Source: Paenibacillus sp. BIC5C1 (GTDB lineage Bacteria > Bacillota > Bacilli > Paenibacillales > Paenibacillaceae). Taken from it: a stretch of 64,000 nucleotides of DNA. This document shows positions 8,100-16,479 of this stretch, piece after piece; position 1 is the first letter of the stretch; every line of letters starts with the position of its first letter. Below the pieces are notes generated by a model. The model saw only the letters and a program-made list of their open reading frames with translations. It did not search any database and had not been told where the DNA came from. The stretch covers positions 558,001 to 622,000 of the forward strand of contig NZ_CP135922.1 of NCBI RefSeq assembly GCF_032399705.1, read 5' to 3'. The translations under genes were made by a program, and so were the position numbers.

Positions 8100-9256
8100 T
8101 GATCACACCGTCAACCATTGCAGTCTTTGAGCATGTCATGAAAGAGTTCGCTGCCGAGCTGCGCGAAATCGGTCTTGTAATCGATCGTGAGCCTGAACGA
8201 ATTCATGAATTTTTGCATATGCCTTCCATGCAGGCCATCAATCATATGATGATTCCACCGGAGTATGGTGGTCAACCGATCATAACCATAGGCAATGAAC
8301 GATATTACGGACTCTCCTCCTTGGAGAGGGTGATCACGATTGAGAAGTTGGCAGCAGGAGATGCTGGAGCTTTTCTTGGCGGCCCGGGTCCATCAATGTC
8401 CAGCATCGTCATGATGGATCTTGCCGATGAGGAGCAAAAGGAACGTTTTTATAGCCATTTTATGAAGGGCGCGTCATGGGCCTTTTTTGCCATGTCGGAG
8501 CCGGAGAAGGGCTCCGATGCCACGGATATTGGTACACGTATCACACGTCAGCCTGGCGGGGGGATCGAGCTGAACGGTCATAAAATCTATATTGGGAATG
8601 GAAGCCGTGCACGTGTCGGCCTAGTGTTTGCCCAGACCAACCGGACACCTCTCGGCATTCAGATCGCGCTTGTCGATCCCTCAATGAAAGGCTTTACGGC
8701 GACCCCACTGGATACGATGGGACTCTGCGCGCTCCAGATCAGTCATTTGAAGTTTGAAGGTTTCCCGCTGGAAGAGAAGGATATTATCGGCCGTCATCTT
8801 AGTCCTACCAAGCGGGGGTTATGGGGGGCACTGCGTACATTTCATCGCATGCGCCCAAGCGTAGCAGCATTGGCGCTCGGTGTTGCACAGGCTGCGTATG
8901 ATTACGTACTGGAGCACAGATCCATTTTCAAAGAGCGGGAGAAGATGGAGCTGGAGAGAATGGAGATGCGGCTGCATTCGCTTCGTAGCATGATTCGTAA
9001 TGCTGCAGCAGAGATTGATCATGATGCCCAAAAAGGGTACCTTGCTTCCCTTAGTAAAATTCGCGCGGCTGCGCTGGCTGAGGAAGCGACGGAATTGGCA
9101 TTGGACATGATGGGTCCTGGCTCCATGATGGAACATCCCTTGTTGAACAAATGGTATCGCGATGCCAGAGCCTTCGAGTTTATGGAAGGTACAACGTCCA
9201 TTCAGAAAATCAATGTGTTCCAAGCCTATGCCAACGGGAAGATGCAGCATGCCTGA
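8099..9256 (+). CDS. Acyl-CoA/acyl-ACP dehydrogenase
   Basis: 385 residues, full-length acyl-CoA dehydrogenase fold. Seen are the FAD-contact segment FFAMSEPEKGSDATDI (about residues 125-140), the middle beta domain with ITRQPGGGIELNGHKIYIGNG, and the C-terminal bundle ending WYRDARAFEFMEGTTSIQ, where Glu363 is in the place of the usual catalytic base. It should introduce an alpha,beta double bond into a thioester, here perhaps the acyl chain on the cluster carrier protein. It overlaps the genes on both sides, which indicates tight co-translation. Confidence 0.88.
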   Translation: MITPSTIAVFEHVMKEFAAELREIGLVIDREPERIHEFLHMPSMQAINHMMIPPEYGGQPIITIGNERYYGLSSLERVITIEKLAAGDAGAFLGGPGPSMSSIVMMDLADEEQKERFYSHFMKGASWAFFAMSEPEKGSDATDIGTRITRQPGGGIELNGHKIYIGNGSRARVGLVFAQTNRTPLGIQIALVDPSMKGFTATPLDTMGLCALQISHLKFEGFPLEEKDIIGRHLSPTKRGLWGALRTFHRMRPSVAALALGVAQAAYDYVLEHRSIFKEREKMELERMEMRLHSLRSMIRNAAAEIDHDAQKGYLASLSKIRAAALAEEATELALDMMGPGSMMEHPLLNKWYRDARAFEFMEGTTSIQKINVFQAYANGKMQHA

Positions 9257-10217
9257 ACCATTTCACAATGCTGCCCTCGATCCTATTTACGTGGATCATA
9301 TCTGCTGGTTAACCGCGGAGGATCATCTGTATACCCTCGACTGGCCAACACCGGATGATTATTTTTATGTATCCCCACACATATATATGGAAGATCATTA
9401 TTATGGTCGTGTGGGAACGCTGACCCGTTCGCTCATGGCAGATGGGAAACGTCTGACTGCTGGTGATCTTGCGCTCATGGTGATGGAACGGTTATCTAAT
9501 GAGGCGCACTGGGACTGGCTGATTTTCGCACAGACTTGCCCTGAACGTCATGCTCTGAATGCACCACTTGCCCGTATGCTTGAAATGGCTGCATGGCACG
9601 TTGATTATCCGCTTGGGTTATCACATATGGGTGCGCTGGCCGGTACGGAAGCCATCCAGGCGGCTCAGTGGAGCCTACGCCAGAGGGAGCGTGCTGCCAT
9701 TGTATTGGTGGAACAGCGGGTATTCCATGACGATGGTCAGGCCGGATATGGACTGAAAACCAAGGAGCGTGGCGATACGGCCGATATGGCAGTTGCCCTT
9801 CAGGCGTGCACCAATCAAGGCGCATTGCAAGTACGCTATGTCGGCAAAAGGATCGTACAGTCGGACGAAGCCGACTCTTTTGCCTCCCAGGTACAGGATA
9901 TTATCCGTGAACTGATGGATGGTTGCACAGCGGATCATATGATCCTTCAGTCAAGGCTGGGACTTCACATAAGCGACAATTCCATTTTGCATATAGGTCC
10001 TGACAAGACCGTATGCGTACCATATGCGGATTATCAGAGCGGGGATGTGTGGATTCAACTAGCAGAAAAACTGCAGCGAGGAATTATCAGGCCGAAAGAA
10101 CGGGTAGTGATGATTTCGTGGGATGGGGACCGCATGATATCCGCTTGCTGTGTACACGTGATCCATCTGCCATTGCTAAGCAGTCTTGCGATGAATCAGG
10201 AAATCAAGACAACATGA
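9249..10217 (+). CDS. KASIII-like protein lacking the active-site Cys (partner subunit 2)
   Basis: 322 residues from the ATG at 9249, overlapping the dehydrogenase stop by eight bases. The segment DWLIFAQTCPERHALNAPLA followed by YPLGLSHMGALAGTEAIQAA resembles the KASIII core, with the nucleophile loop reading LSHMG instead of N-C-A-S. The PHQAN and GN motifs are absent. It is the second Cys-less KASIII-like protein, giving two active-looking and two inactive-looking members in total. A role as non-catalytic partner of ketosynthase A or B is inferred. Confidence 0.65.
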   Translation: MPEPFHNAALDPIYVDHICWLTAEDHLYTLDWPTPDDYFYVSPHIYMEDHYYGRVGTLTRSLMADGKRLTAGDLALMVMERLSNEAHWDWLIFAQTCPERHALNAPLARMLEMAAWHVDYPLGLSHMGALAGTEAIQAAQWSLRQRERAAIVLVEQRVFHDDGQAGYGLKTKERGDTADMAVALQACTNQGALQVRYVGKRIVQSDEADSFASQVQDIIRELMDGCTADHMILQSRLGLHISDNSILHIGPDKTVCVPYADYQSGDVWIQLAEKLQRGIIRPKERVVMISWDGDRMISACCVHVIHLPLLSSLAMNQEIKTT

Positions 10218-10236
10218 ATTGTGGAGGTGAGTCACC

Positions 10237-11622
10237 ATGCAAGGGATCAATTATACGGTCGGTTCGATCCAGCGATTGCTGTTGCGAACAGCTGTCCCGA
10301 TGCTGCTTGCTTCATTGGTCAATGTAATTACGCAACTGGCTAACGTATTTTTCATGGGACATACGAGCCAGAGCGTTCTATATGTCCTCTCGCTGTACAT
10401 CCCGGTCTCCTTCGTTATGATTGCGATCATTGAAGCGATGCAGCTCTCGGTTCAGGTGGCAGTGGCTCGCAGTCGTGCCGGGGGTTCACGGGTGTTTACA
10501 CAGTTATTTGTCCATATGATGGGAAGTGCAGCGCTGCTTGCTATCCTAACAGGCGGCATTGTAATGCTGCTGACTCCCGCGCTGACATGGTTTTATGCCG
10601 TACCTGCCGATATTGCTCCCATGTTTACGCTGTACGTTGGAGGCATGATGATCGCCGGTGTTCCGGCTGTTCTGGCAGCAGTAAGTGGTGCGGCGCTTCG
10701 GGGTCTGGGCCGGGCGCAAGCCGCTTCGTGGAACTCGGTGGGCATGGCTGTGCTGAACATTTCTCTTGTGTATGTTTTTGTATCAATGTTCGGGCTGGAT
10801 CTGAAGGGGATCGTGTATGCCAACATGATCTCATCGACATTATCTTTGCTCATCTCCCTGATCATTCTTTTCGTTCGCAAAGAATTCCTTATGGAACACT
10901 TTGCTTTTGCAAAGAAACATTTTGTTGCCCTCAGACATGTAGGAATTCCCGTTTTCATCTCATACTGCATGATTTTTCTGAGCACCTTTTTCTTTAACAA
11001 AATCGTCAGCCACTTTGGTGAAGGTACCGTTGCCGGTTTTGGCGTCGGTTATCGAATTCAGACGATGGCGATTCTACCGGGCATTGTGATTGGTTCTGCT
11101 ATCGGCATCATGATCAATCACAACTTGCAGTCGCCTCATCGACCAAGGGCCTACGCAAGTTATCGACAAGGTCTGCTGCAATCTTTCGCTCTCTACGCAA
11201 TTATTGCTATTGTAATCTGGGTCTGGAGAGAACCGCTTACTGCATTCCTGATTGAAGACGCGGCATCTCGTGCGGAAGCCGCACGTTATCTCTCTGTAGT
11301 TGCTCTTTCCTATATTGGCATGGGCCCCATGATGACCACGCTGCTTACGATGGAACAGAGCGGGCGCGGGTATCAGGCCTTGTTCCTTAATGCAGTATAC
11401 TTCCTGTTAATTATTTTATTGGGATGGGGAATGACTCGCCTGTTTAATCAGGTTATCTATTTCTATGGCGTTATTGCTGGTATGAACGTCATGGGCATTT
11501 CTTTCTTCCTGCCTTTCATGAGGAGGTTAAGGCGGGATTATGTAGAGCCGTCCGCATACGAGTCAGGAATAACAGAGGAAGAATCCACTCTTACCAATCA
11601 GGGATATTCCACACAGATTTGA
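10237..11622 (+). CDS. MATE-family efflux transporter
   Basis: 461 residues, about 12 hydrophobic segments in two similar halves, beginning LLRTAVPMLLASLVNVITQL, as in NorM/DinF-type multidrug and toxin extrusion proteins. RBS GGAGGTGAG before the ATG at 10237. Cation-driven antiporters of this family export small, often cationic compounds. Its place inside the biosynthetic operon marks it as the probable product exporter and possibly self-protection. Peptides are more often exported by ABC proteins, so a MATE pump suggests a small final product, such as cut repeat units (inference). Confidence 0.92.
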   Translation: MQGINYTVGSIQRLLLRTAVPMLLASLVNVITQLANVFFMGHTSQSVLYVLSLYIPVSFVMIAIIEAMQLSVQVAVARSRAGGSRVFTQLFVHMMGSAALLAILTGGIVMLLTPALTWFYAVPADIAPMFTLYVGGMMIAGVPAVLAAVSGAALRGLGRAQAASWNSVGMAVLNISLVYVFVSMFGLDLKGIVYANMISSTLSLLISLIILFVRKEFLMEHFAFAKKHFVALRHVGIPVFISYCMIFLSTFFFNKIVSHFGEGTVAGFGVGYRIQTMAILPGIVIGSAIGIMINHNLQSPHRPRAYASYRQGLLQSFALYAIIAIVIWVWREPLTAFLIEDAASRAEAARYLSVVALSYIGMGPMMTTLLTMEQSGRGYQALFLNAVYFLLIILLGWGMTRLFNQVIYFYGVIAGMNVMGISFFLPFMRRLRRDYVEPSAYESGITEEESTLTNQGYSTQI

Positions 11623-11649
11623 CTCTAACTAAGTACAGGAGGATCTTGC

Positions 11650-12831
11650 ATGAAACATTCCGAGCCTGCTTATCTCGTGCGTCGTATCGGAGATACATGG
11701 ATCGCTGCGGATGAAACGTTCGGTCAGTTCTATGAACTTGAGCCTGAGCACACGCTGGAGCCGCGTTTCCCTCCGGATTTGCCGGGAGTTGAACCCCCGG
11801 AGGTCCCCTTTTTTTTGTATGAGCCACTTAAAGAACAGGCACCTAAACTCTGTATCTTGGGCATTCCCTATTCCGGTGGAACAAGCCTGAAGAATTCCTC
11901 TGTATCCGGATTTGTGCAAGTGTTGCGTGAGGAATCGTATAAAAAAGTGTTGTATCCGTCATTAAAAGAAACAGGGAATTCGGGATTATATGATATTGGC
12001 AATGGAACGCGGTTGCTTGAAGACGTAATCATGCAGGATTGGGGTTCTTGCCTCATGGACGAAGCGGATAATCATGCAGAACTGCCCTATTCAAGAGGAA
12101 TTACATCTGCTCTGGAGCATGCCAGAGCACATCAGGCATTGCTCTGTTGCTTGGGTGGCGATCATTCAATTACACAGGGCGTGCTTCAACAGATGCCAAA
12201 GGCCAAAGGGAGTCGCAGGATGCTGGTTCAGTTCGATGCCCATCATGATTGCGGCATAGATGCCATTCATCAGGAGCACCCCAGTCACTCCAATTTCGTA
12301 AGGCATCTGTTGGAAGATGGGACTGTTGAGGCTGTTGTGCAGATCGGTCTGCGCGGTCTTCGCTCAGCGGATCAAATGTACAAGCATCCGGGCTTGAGAC
12401 AAATATCAGCGGAGCAAATGACACCAGAGAAGGTGGGCACCGTTCTGAATGAGGTTCGGGAGAGGTACGATATCGATTCGGCTTATCTGACTTTTGATCT
12501 GGATTGTCTTGATCCTGGGAGCTTTCCTTATGTTGATTTTCCCATTGGCGGAGGACCGACCTGGCAGAACATTCGGAACTGCGTTATTGCAGCGCTGGAT
12601 GCCCCGCTTCCTTATCTCGGTATGGATATGGTTGAAGGGCAGGGTGTGTCATCAGACCGAAACATTCCTGGACAATACGAGCTGGCGCTTCGCATGCTGG
12701 CTTATATGCTGGACGGCATGGACCGGAATCGTCGCCAGTTTGCTTCGACTATCAACAGGGATGCACTTAAGGAAAGCATACTGTCGGGAACTGGAGCATT
12801 CCTGAAAAAGGGCACAAAGGAGACGCGATGA
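11650..12831 (+). CDS. Ureohydrolase (arginase/agmatinase family), candidate peptide arginase
   Basis: 393 residues. All six metal-binding positions of the family are visible: His172 (GGDHSIT), Asp196/His198/Asp200 (DAHHD), and Asp283/Asp285 (FDLDCLDP). It has an N-terminal extension of about 65 residues before the fold begins (APKLCILGIPYSGG). The family hydrolyses guanidino groups to urea plus an amine. With an arginine-repeat peptide as first gene of the operon, conversion of peptidyl Arg to Orn, as known for OspR-type peptide arginases, is the most attractive role (inference). Alternatives are removal of an amidino group from a small product, or free agmatine/arginine hydrolysis. RBS AGGAGGA before the ATG. 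Confidence 0.85.
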   Translation: MKHSEPAYLVRRIGDTWIAADETFGQFYELEPEHTLEPRFPPDLPGVEPPEVPFFLYEPLKEQAPKLCILGIPYSGGTSLKNSSVSGFVQVLREESYKKVLYPSLKETGNSGLYDIGNGTRLLEDVIMQDWGSCLMDEADNHAELPYSRGITSALEHARAHQALLCCLGGDHSITQGVLQQMPKAKGSRRMLVQFDAHHDCGIDAIHQEHPSHSNFVRHLLEDGTVEAVVQIGLRGLRSADQMYKHPGLRQISAEQMTPEKVGTVLNEVRERYDIDSAYLTFDLDCLDPGSFPYVDFPIGGGPTWQNIRNCVIAALDAPLPYLGMDMVEGQGVSSDRNIPGQYELALRMLAYMLDGMDRNRRQFASTINRDALKESILSGTGAFLKKGTKETR

Positions 12832-13808
12832 TGAAGGATTTCCGATCATTATATACGTTTCACCGGGAACTGGTACAGGATCAGCTCTCCAAGGAAAGAA
12901 CAGCCGGCATTCAACTCGGCTACTTTTATGCGTTGATGAATATTGTTAAGGAGCTTGCACCTCTTCAGCCGGCAATGTCTCCTGAGTCGATCTGGATGGA
13001 TTATCTGGCATTTTTGCGTACGATTGATGAACACAAAAAAAGCCCGTTTTCCTTTATGGAGTGGGATGAGGTTGAGGGACGCGAGCATCTAAGGGCCACG
13101 CTTAAGGAAGGCGGAGCTTTGCTGACCTGGCACTACGGTTTTGTCAGACACAATATGATTACAATTGGACAAGAGATTCGAGCAGGACATGTTAATGCCA
13201 AACTCCCCTTTTATCTGGTGGCTGAGCAAGGGACTGTGAAGCAGGAGCAGAAGCTGGAGGCCTGGAATTCCATCCGGCAATATGCAGGAGCAGAATTGCT
13301 TAATGCAGAGGACGAAATGATTGGCATCCGATTATATTCCCATTTGCGGAAGGGAGGTTCATTTAATCTTTTTGTGGATGGACAGACCGGATTCAATACG
13401 GATAACCGTGCAGTAGAACTTCCTTTTCTTAGTTCACGGATTCGGACGAGGAGCGGTATATTTCGCATTTTAGCGAGGGCTCGCAAGCCTGTATGTCCCT
13501 ATTTCATGACGTTGACTGAGGATTTTCGTTCGAAAATTGTTTTCCTGCCTCCTTTCACATTGGAAGAGGACATTCAGGTATCGGCAGAACGTGTATATGA
13601 GCCGTTTCGTGCTCAGCTGTGGAGGCAGCCTGCACTCTGGAGATTTTGGGACCGACACCATCAGCAGGTTATTCACTGGAAAGAGGACGAGATTCCCATT
13701 CGCTTGGATGAAGGCGAGAATCGGTTGGACTGGTTCTCCAGACCGCTGGATGGATTCGGTCAGCTTGGACTGAACACCGAGAGTGGCATGATTTACAATT
13801 TGGGTTAA
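12828..13808 (+). CDS. LpxL/HtrB-like acyltransferase with altered HX4D/E motif
   Basis: 326 residues. The core ALLTWHYGFVRHNM, a Gly-rich LRKGGSFNLFVDGQTG and the VELPFLSSRIRTRSGIFRILARARKPVCPYF segments follow the order of bacterial lauroyl/myristoyl acyltransferases of lipid A type, although this organism type has no lipid A. The usual catalytic HX4(D/E) reads H-YGFV-R here. It may move an acyl group from the carrier protein to an amine of the matured peptide, or be a degenerate, scaffolding member. Start ATG 12828 overlaps the ureohydrolase stop; ATG 12831 is equally placed. Confidence 0.7.
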   Translation: MMKDFRSLYTFHRELVQDQLSKERTAGIQLGYFYALMNIVKELAPLQPAMSPESIWMDYLAFLRTIDEHKKSPFSFMEWDEVEGREHLRATLKEGGALLTWHYGFVRHNMITIGQEIRAGHVNAKLPFYLVAEQGTVKQEQKLEAWNSIRQYAGAELLNAEDEMIGIRLYSHLRKGGSFNLFVDGQTGFNTDNRAVELPFLSSRIRTRSGIFRILARARKPVCPYFMTLTEDFRSKIVFLPPFTLEEDIQVSAERVYEPFRAQLWRQPALWRFWDRHHQQVIHWKEDEIPIRLDEGENRLDWFSRPLDGFGQLGLNTESGMIYNLG

Positions 13809-13830
13809 CCGCCTTATAAGGGGGAGCAGG

Positions 13831-15129
13831 ATGAGGTCATTTATTACGGAGCAGCGCAATCAGCTGTCGGTTCACGTGATGTCAACACGCCAATATGCAA
13901 GTCGGTACATCCAGCTCAGTATCGTTAACGAGCAAGAGAGAATTCCGGCAGCAGTGTTTATGGTCATTGTTCGTTTACTGCTCAACCAATTTCAGAATCC
14001 GTTGGACGAGGCACACCCGCGGCGGCATCTATGGACCCTTTATGCGGACGAGCCTGGGTACAATTTCGAGTACAAGGGGGACGCCCAGCTTGCATCCATT
14101 CGTTTGCGTACTCCTGGGGAAGTACTGCCCCTACCAGAGGAGCGAACGAAGGAAGCGCTGGAGTTACTTGAGGAGCTAATGCTGTGGCCGGTGTCCAGTG
14201 ATGATTTTGATTTTGATGAGGTGCAGGTACAGGAAGAGATCAAATGGGCAGAGAATCACGCTGGTTACGATGTCTCTGAATGGGACAAGGTGGTGCGGGG
14301 GCGCTGTCTGGAATGGCTGGGATATGCTGAACGAGGCAGAGCATCCGAGCTTGAGAAGATAGGGCATTGTGTGCAAGAGGGTGAACTGCTGAAATGGTAT
14401 AGAGAGGTGCTCCGTTGTCCAATCCATATTCATGTTATCGGCGATTTCGAACCTGATCCCATGATAGCACTTGTCCTGTCTGCTTTTCGGACATTAACTG
14501 AAGCAGCGGGGGGAATGGATGACAAACGGACTGCAATCGTGACACGGAACCATCAGTCTGCTGTGCGGCGGGAAGAAGGCGAGTTGATGATGGAGCTGAT
14601 GGATGTTCAGCAATGCAAAATTAATGTGGCCTTTGCGACTGGAGTGGATTACGGGGCCTCCAACTATCCTGCCTTGTTCCTTTTTCATTCGCTGTTTGGC
14701 GCCACGCCTGCCTCGAGGCTCCAGTATGGACTTCGCGAACAAAAGCAATGGGTATACCAGATCTACAGCACGCTGGACGATTATCGTGGAACGCTTCATG
14801 TGACAACGGGGACAAGCAGCGGATATGCAGCAGAGGTTCTTGAAGCGATAGATGAGGAATGGTTGAAATTATGCAATGGAGATATCCGGGACCAAGAGCT
14901 TCACAGAGCCATTCAGAATGTCATGCATTATGTGCAGGTGGGTTACGATCTGCCTGAGCAGGTAATAACCCTCCATATCGATCGGCTGCTCAATCGGGTC
15001 CAGATGACCACCCCGCAATTTCTGGACGCTATAAGGGCCGTGACCTCCGAACAAGTGGCAGAAGTAGCTTCCGGATTGAAAAAAGCAGTGACTTGGATTT
15101 TGTATCCCGATAGCGAATATTCAGCATAG
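13831..15129 (+). CDS. M16-family peptidase-like subunit without zinc motif
   Basis: 432 residues. It resembles the M16 (insulinase/PqqF/processing peptidase) family but has no HXXEH zinc motif in the N-terminal half. It keeps the C-terminal substrate-clamp features (GLREQKQWVYQIYSTLDDYRG). Paired with the catalytic M16 gene 16 bases downstream, it forms the inactive/active heterodimer arrangement known for mitochondrial processing peptidase and Bacillus YmfF/YmfH. AlbE/AlbF in subtilosin biosynthesis are a peptide-maturation precedent. Likely the non-catalytic half of the protease that removes the leader and/or cuts the repeats (inference). Confidence 0.8.
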   Translation: MRSFITEQRNQLSVHVMSTRQYASRYIQLSIVNEQERIPAAVFMVIVRLLLNQFQNPLDEAHPRRHLWTLYADEPGYNFEYKGDAQLASIRLRTPGEVLPLPEERTKEALELLEELMLWPVSSDDFDFDEVQVQEEIKWAENHAGYDVSEWDKVVRGRCLEWLGYAERGRASELEKIGHCVQEGELLKWYREVLRCPIHIHVIGDFEPDPMIALVLSAFRTLTEAAGGMDDKRTAIVTRNHQSAVRREEGELMMELMDVQQCKINVAFATGVDYGASNYPALFLFHSLFGATPASRLQYGLREQKQWVYQIYSTLDDYRGTLHVTTGTSSGYAAEVLEAIDEEWLKLCNGDIRDQELHRAIQNVMHYVQVGYDLPEQVITLHIDRLLNRVQMTTPQFLDAIRAVTSEQVAEVASGLKKAVTWILYPDSEYSA

Positions 15130-15145
15130 CTGTAGGAGGAGAATC

Positions 15146-16369
15146 ATGAATTTTGCTGTGAATGTCGCGCCCATCCAGCGGCGCTTGTCCAATGGTCTCA
15201 ACGTCAGCATCTTCCCTGAGCCTGATTTCCAACATACCTTTGTTTCTTGGTCCGTATCTTATGGATCGATCCAAGATACCGCACTGCCCGGGAGGGCACA
15301 TTTTCTTGAACACATGATGTTCTACAATCCGGATGAGCAACCTGTAAAGTCGCTATTTCATGCTCTTGGGGCTTCAACGTCCGCATTGACACGTTATGAT
15401 GTAACAACATATCAGATAGCCTGCACAGGCCAGGTTAAGCAAAGTATGGAGCTATTTATGAGGATGCTGGCGACGCCGTATTTTACCCCGATACATATTG
15501 AAAAGGAACGAGCGGCCATCCATCAGGAACTGTCCATGTATGAAGATCAGCCGTCCTGGCGAGCTTTGCAGCAGCTGACTCGCATGATGTATGGGAATAC
15601 TCACCCCATAACATCGGATGTTGCTGGTACACCGGACAGTCTGTGTCTAATGACGCCGGATGATCTGAATATTGCTTACAACCATTATTACTCCACGGGA
15701 AACATGGCGGTGTCTGTGGCAGGTCCAGTGGAACCGGAGGCCGTTATCGAAATATTGAAACAATATCCGGTGAGCGAGCACGGGTCAGCTTCTCTACCTG
15801 GTGCTGCTTCGTTGGATGGGAGGGGTAAGGAGTCCAGTGAACGTTATCTGGAACTTGAATGCGGGCTGCCCCTGTCTCTTGTGAGATTTGGATTCCGGGC
15901 TGAGAGTGGGATGGAATTAAAGGATCAGATCGCCTGTATGCTCGGGATCGAAGCACTTCTGGGTGAAACGTCCGATTTTCATGCGGAATGCGTCCAATTG
16001 GGTCTGCTCGGTAAAGGAACGACCTGGGATCATTACTACCGCCAGGAATTTGCGTTCTCGAATACTTGCGGTTATTCAACAGACCCGGGTTCATTGTATA
16101 CCCGTATTGAGGAGCAGTGTGATCGTATTCAGGACAGTGTCATATCCCTGAACAATCTGGAGGTTGCACGATTGACATGGCTAAGTCGGTATTATACAGA
16201 TATGGATTCGCTTAAACAGCGATGCATGAATGTTTCGGAGCATAAAGTGATAGGACTGGACTATATGCAGATCGGTACGTATGTATCTGAATTGACAGAG
16301 GAAGAGATTATAAGCGGTTTGAGAAAAGTGGTAACACCTGCTCATTTGCGAATGGTTGTTTTACGCTAA
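15146..16369 (+). CDS. M16-family zinc peptidase, catalytic subunit
   Basis: 407 residues, ATG with GGAGGAG upstream. The inverted zinc motif HXXEH is seen as HFLEH near residue 52, with the downstream glutamate in AIHQELSMYEDQP. The family binds extended peptides in a closed chamber, so short or unstructured precursors are natural substrates. Together with the motif-less partner it probably processes the Ala-Arg repeat peptide. No signal peptide is visible, so cleavage would be cytoplasmic, before MATE export. Confidence 0.87.
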   Translation: MNFAVNVAPIQRRLSNGLNVSIFPEPDFQHTFVSWSVSYGSIQDTALPGRAHFLEHMMFYNPDEQPVKSLFHALGASTSALTRYDVTTYQIACTGQVKQSMELFMRMLATPYFTPIHIEKERAAIHQELSMYEDQPSWRALQQLTRMMYGNTHPITSDVAGTPDSLCLMTPDDLNIAYNHYYSTGNMAVSVAGPVEPEAVIEILKQYPVSEHGSASLPGAASLDGRGKESSERYLELECGLPLSLVRFGFRAESGMELKDQIACMLGIEALLGETSDFHAECVQLGLLGKGTTWDHYYRQEFAFSNTCGYSTDPGSLYTRIEEQCDRIQDSVISLNNLEVARLTWLSRYYTDMDSLKQRCMNVSEHKVIGLDYMQIGTYVSELTEEEIISGLRKVVTPAHLRMVVLR

Positions 16370-16479
16370 CTGTAAAGTGGGCAGATGATAATTCAAGATA
16401 AATTAGATGATTTTTGGTGTTACAGAGGACAACATTTTCGTCTCACGTAGGAGTATGAAGGTGCAGGAGGGACAGACTG

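Noticed and set aside
9162..9248. N-terminal extension of the second Cys-less KASIII-like gene
   Set aside because: It would overlap the dehydrogenase by 90 bases and has no RBS; the ATG at 9249 overlaps the stop as other genes here do.
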